NCBI RefSeq assembly: GCF_000189635.1 | Contig: NW_002476044.1 | Location: 24,425-88,424 of the forward strand | DNA: 64,000 nucleotides | Direction: 5' to 3' | DNA from: Tetrahymena thermophila SB210 | Lineage: Eukaryota; Ciliophora; Oligohymenophorea; Hymenostomatida; Tetrahymenidae | Shown: in pieces, positions 1 through 11,780 of the stretch | Layout of the letters: each line of letters begins with the position of its first letter | Position numbering within the stretch: position 1 is the stretch's first letter | Translations under genes and position numbers: made by a program | The notes under the pieces: model-generated | Databases searched by the model: none | What the model saw: only the letters and a program-made list of their open reading frames with translations | Told to the model about the DNA's origin: nothing

Positions 1-1867
1 ATTAACATTAAATAATATGATCTTCTTTTAACTTTTCTTAAATATCTTAGGATATATCTAAAAATATACTTTTTTATTGATATTTTTAGGAAGTTAGAAA
101 GAAGTAAAAATTTTAAGTTCTATTTTTAGAAAAAATTATAATCTTTGATTAACATTTTATTTTAGTTTATTTAACAAATGAAAATATAATTCTTTTAAAT
201 ATAATGTCAGTCAACACATTTTTAAATATTTTAATTTTATTTCTTTTTTCAAATTAAAAATTATTTTTATTTAATTTAAGATAAATTTGTAAAGAAAAAT
301 AAATAAATATTTTTAAGATTTTAATTTTAAAGGCAAAACAAAATTCAATTAATTCTCATGAATAAAAAACAACAAAACAGGTTTTATTATCTTAAATCAT
401 TTTTTTTACCTAAATATACTTGATTTTCATAAATAAAACAGCCTTTGCTGAATAAAAAACAGACTTAACTTTTTTTTGTTTGTTTAACTTCTTAATCTAA
501 TTTAAATATTTTTGGAATCATTTAAGTGAAATAAACTGGTTGATTTATTAAGAAAAAGAGGAAGTATTTCTCATGTACATGAGTTAAATAATTTATACAA
601 ATATATTTTTTGATATTACATTTTTTATATTACTATCAAATTTGGTACTTTTTTGAATTATTAGATGGATTATTAAACGCGATAATTATTATTTATTCAT
701 AAAATTTAAAATATGTCAACAGGATTCAAAGATTGTGCAATAATTAATACGCTATTAATCTATCTATATTTAAAAATTGTATTAATAATTCGCTCTTGTG
801 TTCATTTATTTTTTATAAAAATAGCTTTGAAAAATACTTACAAAAAAGGTCTTTGAAAATAGATTGTATATTTTATGAACTAACAGTCTAAATTTGATTT
901 GATATTGGTGATAATTGTGATCATCGTCGATTTCTCCAAATTAGTAAGTAAGTGCTCGGATTGAGTTATAGTAATTTTTATTAAGCTCAAAAAAGGGTGA
1001 GGTTTAAATATAATTGCGGTATTTAATTTCTGATACGTAATATCAATCAATGTACATTTGAAATAGATTTGTACAAGAAATTAGGTCAACTAAAAGTTGA
1101 TTAATTTAATTTACGCAAATAGCCTTAATTTAATATCTCTTAAATACATATCAACAAAGATGACGCCTGTTAGTATTTCGTTATATTAAGTCATATTGCA
1201 CATACTTAAAATCTAAATAAATATTTACTTATTTATTTATTCATTTATTTGCTGATTTTACGTTTTAAAAATTAGAGCAATTCAACCAAATAAACTATAA
1301 AATAAATATATTTCAATATAATTCAATTCACCATCTCCTAATAAGTAAAACTAAAAAGCCATTTCATTAAGGAGAACCTCAATCATTAAAGTATTTCTCA
1401 TTTCATTCATTCATTTTATTTCAGCAGAAAAAGATTTAAATAAATAAATTTATAGAAAGTTATTAGATGAGCAAATTTCATATCAAATATAATAAATCAC
1501 AAGTTTTTTAAAAAGGGGCGTTTTAAATTTTTAATCGCCATGAATTTTTAAAAAAATGGATTAATGTCCAGCAAATAATTAACAATTTTAAAAAAAATAG
1601 TTTCAAGTAGATTAAAAAGGTTTAGGAGAAATAAGTAAGACCTATCCAACCATATAATTAAATAAATAAGAATAGGAATTTAAAAAATACAATAGATACA
1701 GAAATCCATATATAGATATATATATACAAATTCATTAATTCAAACATATTGTATTCTAACTAAATAAAGAGATTGAATTAAATACATAATAAGCTTATTT
1801 ATAAAAGGAATACTTTAAGCTAGAATTTTAGAAAAGCTGATATAAAATATAAAAAGAGAAAAGCAGA
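1..1867. other. AT-rich non-coding region upstream of the glutamate synthase gene
   Basis: No open frame of convincing length or family similarity is visible on either strand, even with TAA/TAG read as Gln. The stretch is homopolymer-rich and typical of ciliate intergenic DNA. It should hold the promoter and 5' leader of the gene starting at 1868, but I recognise no specific element. Confidence 0.6.
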
Positions 1868-4800
1868 ATGATCAAGAATTTATCTAAAGGTAACTCAGGC
1901 ATCCAACAGATTTTGAAGTCTCATTCAAGCTTATAAGTAAAAAAATATTTTTCTACTTCTTGGAAGTGGGAACATCTTAATTTATGGGAGAAGCCATTGA
2001 GTCTAAAAGAAAGAGCTCAAGAATCAAGTAGTTTAAAACAAGAATTAGAACAAAAATAGGTTTAGGCAAATAACTCATAAGAGGAGCTTTAATTAAGTGA
2101 ACCATTGAGAACATCTCATTAGATCACTTTAAAGCAATAAATACCCATTAATAGCATCAAGGAGTACTTCAATTCTTTAGTTGTAAAAGAAAAAGGCACA
2201 ACAAGCTTTGACGATTACTTAAAGCACAGAGCTTAATTAAAGTTATTGAACTAAGCAAATAATTAGCCACAACAATAGCATCAGGTATAACAGCCTTTAC
2301 AGTAACAAACAATAACAAAATCAAGCTTCTCTACCCAAACAGCTTAAGCTTATGAAGAGCTTAAGTTATTAGCAAAAAAGAGGGGAATGACAGTAAGTCA
2401 ATTTGTAGCTTTATCAAACCAAATGATAAGAACTTTGAATTGTAAGTCGACTTTTGAAGAAAGAAAATCTAACTATTCAGATGATTTAAAGAAGGAGTTT
2501 GAGGAGTACACAACAGAATAAATAGCCTAGATTCTCTCTTGCCATATAGAAATAGGTGGTATGTCTGATGGTGCTCTCTCCTCCTAAGTGCATAGACATT
2601 TGACTCATGCTGCCAATAAAACTGGAGTCTTATCAAATGCAGGTGAAGGAGGTGTAGAAGAAGATAGACACTAAACAATCGAAAATCCACTTATTATTTA
2701 GTGCGCATCTGGCCGTTTTGGATTCGTAAGAATTGTTTAGAAATTTATTGAAAAAATCTAAGATATTTTACATAATTTTTAAATATAAATGCTTCTATAT
2801 TTAGAAAAAAAATTAATTAATTTCTTCAAAAAAGTAAGTAAAGATAAATAGATAGATTGATTAATATGTAAAAATATACAGCTAACAAAATTTTGTGAAA
2901 AAAATTGATAATAAAATATCAAAGATTTAAACAATTTGCAAATAAATTTGAATAAAAGTAGAACTTACTTAATAATTTCAATTAAGTTAATTAGAAATAT
3001 TTTAAATTAATTAATTATTTTTTTTTGTAAAGAAAGAAAAGAAAAATAAATAAAATATTTACAAACCAGCAAAAATACAATTCTAAATTTTTATTAACAT
3101 TTTAATTTGAATTAAATAAATGCCAAACTTTTTTTTTGCAAAATTATTTTTTTGTAAAAATTTCAGCTTGATTTTCAAATTATTATATTTATTTTGGTTT
3201 AAAAAAAAAATAAATAATTTTATTGAAATGACAATTTTGGATAATAAAATTAATTTAAGAATATAAATTTAAGCTATTCCAAATATATTTTAAATTAATT
3301 TATTTTTAAAATATTTAAAAGGATTTAACCTCAATTATTGAAGCTGATGAAGTATAAATTAAATTAGCATAAGGAGCTAAACCTGGTGAAGGAGGCCATT
3401 TACCTGGTTCGAAGGTATCTTTAAGAATTGCTGCTATCAGAAGAGCAAGAAAAGGAACTACTTTAATCTCACCTTAACCTTAGCATGATTTATATTCTAT
3501 CGAAGATTTATATTTACTAATTCATGCTTTAAAGAGTGTAAAACCAGGAATTTAAGTTAATGTAAAGTTAGCATCAGATCCTGATGTTGCTATAACAGCT
3601 CTGGGAGCAGTCAAAGCTGGAGCTGATAGAATTACCATAGCAGGACATAGCGGTGGTACTGGTGCAGCTAAAATAAGCTCGATCTTTAACACAGGTATGC
3701 CATGGGAGTGGGGGGTTGCTCTTACTCATTAGATGCTTGATGCTTACGATTTGAGAAATAAAATACAACTTGTTGCAAGTGGTGGTATTGTAAACGGCTG
3801 TGATGTTGTAGAAGCTATTCTACTTGGTGCAGATAAAGTTGAAATTGGTACTTCAGCTTTAGTAAGTTTGGGATGCATTATGCTTAGAAAATGCCATTCT
3901 CCTAGATCAATTTCTATAGATTCTCTTATTTAACCATTAAAAAAGAGCGCTGAAAGCAAAAATATAGATGTCAACTTGTTAGCAAGAATGGTTTATGTAA
4001 TATTTTTTAATCAAATTAGCTTTCTCCTTTATTTTCTGATATTAAAATAACTATTAAATTCAGTAAAATTTAAATGATTTAATTGATTAAATTTTAAAAT
4101 AAGGATTCTTTGTGTGAGGCTGGATATGTTGAAGTGTCAACAGGCGCAGTTACTTTAGATTATTAAGAAATGGAAGAACGTCATGGAAATTTGAATGAGT
4201 TAGGTTTAGAAGAATCATTAGTCGAAATATCAAGAAAAGTATTAGAAAATGCAAGTGGTGGATGTACAGTTGGATTGAACACACAAGATCCTTTATACAT
4301 CAAAAAATATGAAGGTACTCCAGAAAAAGCTTAAGATTTCTTGTTTATGATGGGACTTGGAGCTCTTAGATATATGAATGAAAAATGTAATTAAAAAGGT
4401 AGTTTGTATAAGCTGAGAGGCAGAGCTAAAGAATTTCTATAAAGCAACAGATTCTTCTCTGATATGGATATGTTACTGGGTATAACTCTTTATTCAAATT
4501 TATTTGTTATTTTTACTTATAACAATATCTATAACAGGTAAAATACAGCTTAAAGCTCAAAAAGGATATATTGATACTTTGCTTTAAATTCCATCAGAAA
4601 AAGACATCAAAGTAATTGAGAGAATTCAAAGTCATATCCAAGAGCACAAAAATTCTTCTGAAATACCACCACTTCTTATAAATGATATATCTCTCACACA
4701 ATCTGATGTTTCATTTGGAGCTGCTATTAGTGGTTATTGCTAATATCATAACGTTAATTTCCCTATTAAAATACATCTCCACTCAAGTCATTAAGTTGGA

Positions 4801-7800
4801 CCATAGAATTTTGGCTGCTTCTTGAAAAATAATATAACACTTGTTATTGAAGGTAGTTGCAATGATCATGTAGGAAAAGCTAACTCAGGAGGAAAAATTG
4901 TTGTTAAGAAGAAACAAAATAACTTAAAAGTAATTGTAGGTAATTCTATTGGATTCGGTGCTACTTGTGGTGAAATGTATATAGATGGATGTTCTGGAAC
5001 TAGATCTTTTGTTAGAAATTCAGGAATGGAAGCTGTTGTAACTGGCAACGTAAATGATCATTTCTGTGAATTTATGACAAGAGGTAACGTTGTTGTTTTA
5101 GGAAAAGTTGGTAGAAACTGTGGAGCAGGTAAAAATTTCATTTAATAATTGAAATTATTTTTTTTTTAGGTTTTAAATGAAATATTCAAAAATTAATTTT
5201 AATTTTAATTTAAAAATGAAGGAATGACTGGAGGCTACTTATTTTTGAACTATGATATTGAGTAAAATAGAAAAAATGTAACAGGTAAGAGATTCTTAAG
5301 CTTAGAAGAGCATAGTGATGCTCGTGACATATTTAAGAGGTTAGTTGAGAATTGCTACAAAGAAACTTAATCTAAAGAAGCTAAGCATGTTTTGGATAAT
5401 TGGTAGGAGTCTGTCAAAAAATTCAAGTTCCACAATCCATACAATTTGAACTTTTTATTGGAGTCAGACTACCTAAATAAAAGTAAAAAGGAAAATACAT
5501 ATGAGTTATTTGCCAGCGATTCTGGAGTTGGAGAATCACTAGCTAAATTGTTTAATAGTAAAAAAAGATAAACTCCCTTTTCGTTTAGATTTAATGGTGT
5601 AGCAGGAAACGACTTTGCTTCGTTTTGCCCTCCTTAATGTAATATGATTTTCGAAGGATCCAGACTTGGATAATTTGTTGGATATGCTAGTAAAGGAAAT
5701 GTTGTATTGAACTAAAAATCAGCTGGTAAACTTAGTGGCGCATTTACTGGAAGATATCCTTTCATGAGATCAAGTGCAAACATTTTTGTTAAATCTGAAA
5801 ATGAGCTGGGACACCATGCTCTTTTTCAATTTAATGGTACTGCAATAATTACAAATACTGGCGTTAACTGTTGCCATGAGCTCAGAGAAAATGCTAAAGT
5901 AATTGTGTTGGGAGAGATTGGACATGGGTTTGCTAAAAATGCTCATCTTTAAAGCACGATTATTGTTAATGTAAATAAAGCTGCTAATGTCAACGAAGAT
6001 AGCTTGAAATAGTTAACATTTTAATAATCAAAGTGGATCCTTGAGTATTTTAGATAATTTTCTAAGCTAATTCCTCATAATTCTCCTTAAGGTACTACCT
6101 CTAAAAAGTCGTAATAACATAATAGTCAGGAAAAAGAAATAATTTTCTAAAATGGAGATCTAGTTATTTATAATGACACAAACAACTAGTTTACAGAATT
6201 AGAAAATATCAAAATGATTGAGAAGCATTTTAGAATGTTTAATCACGAAAAAGACTTTTACAGCTATAAAAATATCAAAGAGAGAGAGAAAATCATCAAA
6301 TTAGCTAAAAATCTTTTAAAAATATAGCAATCTGCTGGATGGAATTCTGAAATTTAAACTTGCATAGAATCTATAGCAAAGAGTGGTCTTGATGAAATGA
6401 CTTATTCGATGGGTGATTAACTTAACTTTTAAGATAGGTTTATGAACTCAGGTTCTAGTACTAATTTTTATGGCTTATTTAGATAGCCATTTGCTTAAGA
6501 AACTCGTCCACCTGTAGATGCTGACTCTGAAAGCCAGTTTATCAACACTGACATATATATAAAAGCTTATTCCCCAAATGAATATAAAGAAACATACTAC
6601 AAATTTGATCACCCAATAATTAGTTCCAGCTAATTAGAATAATTACTTCATTAAGTAAATCCTATTGAAGTAGATTTAAGGTATAAAATTATTATTATTT
6701 TTATTAATTCCATCAATTAAAAATTCATTTACCTAATAGATGTGATGTCTTCGAAATACAAGTGGCTGAGACCACAGTTGAAGAGAAAATTGATATGATT
6801 TTGAAGCAAATTAGAAACGAAATAGTTGTTGGTAATAAGAGAGTGATTTTATTTACCCACAGATTAGGATCAGAATCAGAATCAAGAACTAGCGATCATA
6901 TAGAAACATAAAGAGATGACTCTTTTAACGATCAGATGCACTTGGATTCTTGGGTTATTATTGGTTTAATAAGACAAAGACTAAAAAAAGAGGGATTAGT
7001 TGATTTCGATGTTATTTTGGAGACAGATGAACCCATTGATCCTCATTCTTTAGATGTACTTTTAAATGTCTGTGGTGTTAAATTAGTCTATCCAAGAGCT
7101 GTTGAAAAACACTTCTCTGTTCTAGCAAACAGATATAAAGATTTAAGAGGAGCAACTTATACCAGCCAAGAATTATGGAGAAATTATGCTATTGGAATGC
7201 AAAAAGCTCTGAAGAGAATTATAGCAAAAGATGGTGATGTTGATTTAAGCACTAGAGTTTACGCATAAACTTACACTTGTTTATTCCTCCAAAAGAAGTT
7301 GGCAAATTAAATTGGTGTTGAATCTTTCTTTAGTGCTGAAGCCCTAAATCTAGGTTTTATTGCATCTGTTTTCTAAAATCGCTTTATGGGAACAATTAAT
7401 GATGGTATATTAAACAGCTCAAATCTGTAATCAAATACAAAAGTAAAATTCATTAGTTATACTAAATAAGAAATAACTTATTTTTTTAAATTATAATAAA
7501 AGATTGAACAGGATTTAAACAAGGGGAATATGCTCAAATCTAGTAAAAAGTTTTAACATTTGTGGGATAATAAGAGAGTTGATGCTCTTTAGACTATGAT
7601 TGCAAAACCCTCTTTAGATTCTTTCTTTGCTTACTTCGAAAAATTAACAAGAGTGAACATTAGATAAAACTTTAAAGATAGACCTCATACTGTATCTGTT
7701 GCTGTTATTGGAGCTGGTCCAGCTGGTTTAGAGACGGCTATATAAATATCAAATAATTATCCAGAAGTTGATGAGATAGTACTTTTTGACTCTTACTTTG

Positions 7801-10800
7801 CACCTGGTGGAAAAATTATTGATGCAGTTGCTCCTGATCACCCAATCACAAAAAAATAATTAAAGAATTTCTCTATTTTCGAACATGAAAAAATTAAATT
7901 TGTAGGAAATTCCTATATCGATTAACGTCGTATGAGATACATTTATGAACAATTCAGTGCAGTATTTTTAACTCATGGTGCAACTCCCCGTAAACTTGCT
8001 GAAAATATTTCAGGAAAAGAATACGTCATTTCTGCAGACGATGTTGTTAAATGGTATAACTCTAAGACAGATATGAATGATAATAATACTGAAGGTATTC
8101 CATTCTACAGAACTGAAAAGGCTCATCCACCTTGCCCTTTTAGCATCCCAGAAACAGAATCGATATCTATAATTGGCGTTGGTAATGTATCACTTGACAT
8201 AGCAAGAATTTTATTAAGAAACCCTGACGATGCTATATTAAAAGACAACATCACCACTTATGTATACAACGAACTCAAGCGCTCCAGAGTAAGAAATGTC
8301 ACTTGTATTGGCAGAAGAGAACCGTATGAAGCTAAGTTTGGAATGCCAGAGCTGCTTGAATTAAAAGACTTAGCTGATAATGAAAAATAATTTTAATTAG
8401 CTGCTTAATTTGATTTATTAACAGCTTCTGCAAATGTTGAAAAAATCAAGCAAAAACTTATTAAAAAGCAATAGTCTCTTGCATAATTATAATCGTAACC
8501 AAAACAAAAGGAGCAATAAGATCAAGCTGATTAACTTAAAGAAGAAGTAGAAGAACTTGAAAATAGAATTTAACTCTTTGAATTTTTCAAGCAATATCAT
8601 AAAACTCCAGAATAAATAAATGAAATGAAACAAAATTCAACTATTAAGTTTATTAACTTTATCTTCAATGAAGATATTGATCCTGTTAAAGGATTTGAAA
8701 AATAAAGTGGAACCAACAGAGTCATGGGACATTTCATATCAGGCAATACAATTGAAGCAGAAGCTTTTATTGCATCTTTGGGCTATTAGCCTCATATGCC
8801 TGTTTCAAATATTCTTTAAATAACACCATCTGGTTAAACTGGATTTTCCACTCAAAAATAAGCATAATAATCTCAAGCTGGTACGATTGCCTAAACACCA
8901 ACTTATATAGTTCCAAACCTTCTTGTAGCAGGCTAAGCTAAAACTGGTATCGGCACTATAGGTAATTTTAAAAATATACAAAAAAATATTTTAAAAAAAC
9001 TAAAACTATTTAAACAAGTTAAATATACTTATTTTTTATTTAAATAATAGGACACACTAAGTCAGATGTGAAAACACTATTGAAAAACTTTAATGCAGAA
9101 AACTTACAAAAAAAGCCTTCAGTTGAGGGATTCCTCGAAGATTACTACTATAAATAGGGAGCAGTGTCTAAGGATATAGTATTGCAAATCATGCAATCCT
9201 TAAGATCTCACTATACTTAAAAGTACATCACTCCAAGTGTGATTAAAAAGCATATTGAGAATTATAGAAAGCTTTTGTTCATGTAACAATAGGCTGATAA
9301 AGGAGCAACTATTACCAAATAATCTGATATATAAAACAAAAATGTCCAGCAATCTGACACATCTAAGTAGCCTAGAAAATTAAAAATCTTATAAGATCTT
9401 AGTAAATTATTAGAAATATATAAAATATTTTTTTTAATTTCTTTTTAAACATAAAGATGACAGTAATCCTAAAGAAATTGAGCTTCCTATTTCAGATAAA
9501 AGTTTGAGAGATTGCCTTAATATAATGTAAGGTGATTGCGAATCAGGTAATTTTAATCTAATTTTAACAAAATAAATTTCTAAAAAATTATTAAATTTTT
9601 ATTTAAAGGTAGTTGCGGAGGATGTTTTGTATTCACTCAAGATCCTGTTGAGTAATACGAATAGGCAGAGCAAAAAATAGCAATTTCAAAGGGTGGTTTA
9701 AGTGCTGAATCTATTCCAAAAGAGTGTAAAGCTATCCTCAGTTGTTAGCACACTGCCAAAGATTTAATGAGTGATAGAATCACTAAGTTGATATTATCAG
9801 GATCGAATCGCTCAGCTTGCGGTATTGGTGTTCACAAGACTAAATAATCTTCTATTGAATTTGTTTAGAGTGCCGTTCGTCACTTGAAAGACGATTTAGC
9901 TAGAGGAGCAGGAGTTAGTGGCTACGGTGATGGAGCTGGACTTCTTTTGAAAATAGACTGGGACTTTTTTGAGAGTTATGGTGGTTTCTCCTAATCAATT
10001 TTGGAGAACTTTGACGAAATTAAAAAATCTTTAGCGATTTGCTAAGTATTTATTAGAGATAATAATGATATAAAATTAATAGAAGATAAACTAACTCGCT
10101 AGGGTTTGGCTGTAATTCATAAACGTGAAGTCATTATAAACTAAAAGAAATTCATTTTAGGAGAAGCAAGATAGCATCCTCTTTCTTATTAATTCTTTGT
10201 AGTGCCTCAATAACCAAATACACTTGATAAAATTATATAAAAGATTTAACAAAATCCTCGTTCAGTTGTAACAGAAACAGATGCACTGGCCTCAATCTCA
10301 ACTAAATACGTGTGCTATAAGTTGGCTTCATTTGCTTCAGAAATCGAAGCATATGAAGATTTGAACCCTAAATACGGCTACAAAGCAGATACAATTCTAA
10401 CTCATACCCGTTTTGCAACAACTACTTTATAACCTAAACTGACAGGAAATGTTGCAACAGCTGCAATCAAGGCTCACCCTTTCTAAAATTTAATCCACAA
10501 TGGTGAAATAGTAACAAAGAGATCAATCATTTCTTATCTTGAAAAGAACTCAGAATTGTTTAAGGAAAAGGGTATATTAATTGATAGAGAAGAGCTCATA
10601 AAATGCAGTGATTCATATGTTCTTTAAAGATACATTCAATGCTTAAAATCGCTTTATCCTGAACTGTCTCTTGAAGATATTATACATATGATCACACGCT
10701 CAACAAGAGGAGATTCTTAACTCTCTGAATATGCAAGGGCTAAAGGCATGCCTTAAGTGTGTGGTCCTTGCAATCTTTCAATGTATGATGAATACAATGA

Positions 10801-11032
10801 TACACTTGTCTTTTTCAGAGACAACAGTGGATTTAGGCCAGCTATCTTGGTAACACAAGAAGATTAAATTCATATAGTTTCATAGCAATAATGCTAATCT
10901 CTAAATGACAAGGTCAGTCTTCTTGAAGAAGGCTAAATCTATGTAATAAATAATTAAAATGTATTTAGAGAATATACACCCAATGACACTAAAGTACCTA
11001 AAAATTTCCAAATTAAGACATTACCATCTTGA
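1868..11032 (+). CDS. Rearranged multidomain glutamate synthase (FMN barrel / GXGXG / central / adrenodoxin-reductase-like / C-terminal glutamine amidotransferase)
   Basis: Predicted to make two glutamates from 2-oxoglutarate and glutamine with NADPH. Nine exons join in frame (1868-2725, 3322-3996, 4104-4479, 4538-5128, 5222-6680, 6740-8961, 9051-9401, 9457-9546, 9609-11032): 8046 nt, 2681 aa, stop TGA. Residues 1-40 are basic with no acidic residue and include YFSTS, like a mitochondrial presequence. The FMN-barrel C-terminal part (about 180-520) has [16 protein letters not shown] and [13 protein letters not shown] helix about 650-850 ([22 protein letters not shown]), then a second GXGXG-like helix (FNGVAGNDF). 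Central domain from about 1240 (RQPFAQETRPP); FMN-barrel N-terminal part about 1470-1530. FAD motif GAGPAG near 1645, VAPDHP, and NADP motif [11 protein letters not shown] near 1798, all of adrenodoxin-reductase type. Class II amidotransferase about 2270-2681 with SACGIGV (Cys about 2278), HTRFATTT and HNGEI. Oddities: domain order, internal Cys, and Ser at the third Fe-S ligand position. Family assignment is firm; activity is inferred. Confidence 0.9.
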
Positions 11033-11780
11033 ACTTATTTATAAAGCTATCAATTATATATAATTAATTTTCAAATTTTATAATAATATTTCAATCAATT
11101 AGTGCTTGTTTGTAAACTAATAATATATTAAAAAATTTTACCATTTTAACTTACTTCAAAAAAAAAACCTACGAATCAAAGAATTAATATTTTTTTAAGT
11201 TATATTGTTGTATCTTCACCATAAAGTAAATAAAAACAAACTGATATTAGCTTTTAAAAAAATTTTATTAACACCATTCAATTTTTGTGTTTATTGTTTT
11301 TAGTCTTGTCTACCTAATATTATTTTTTATTTGTTTAGTTTCCTTAAAACAAAACATAGATAGATTATTTAATATTATTTATTTATTAATAAATTATTTT
11401 GAAAGAATTTTAATTGATGATTTAATTCAAAAAATTAAAAAAAATTATTTAAAATATAATTTTTGCTATCAATAAACATTAATTGCTTCAAAAATAAATA
11501 TTCTAAATCACTTTAAATTATTCTCTAAGAAAACTCAGAGATATTTTAAAATAAATAAAATAAAATATATAGTAAATCCTCATTAATTAAGGCTTTTTAC
11601 TTACTAAAATTTTTGGAATAGTTTACTAACTTGAAAAAAGAAAAATATTTGTTTTATATTTAATTTTGATTACTTTTAAAATAATTAAAATTAAAAACTT
11701 ACTTTTTTTATTTAATAAATAAAATACTTATCTCCAGTAATTAAAATAATCTTTTTTATATTTCTTATTATTTTATTTTT
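11033..11780. other. Intergenic region between convergent genes
   Basis: Lies between the TGA of the glutamate synthase gene and the TGA of the minus-strand gene. It should contain both 3' untranslated regions. A 62-codon frame starting at 11287 is low-complexity (Ile/Leu/Phe/Asn/Lys) and I do not consider it a gene. Confidence 0.6.

Noticed and set aside
3397..3413. GGTTCGAAGG resembling a tRNA T-loop
   Set aside because: It lies in the glutamate synthase coding region (LPGSKV) with no tRNA arms around it.
11287..11475. 62-codon open frame
   Set aside because: Low-complexity AT-rich composition, lies in a 3' spacer between convergent genes, no family likeness.
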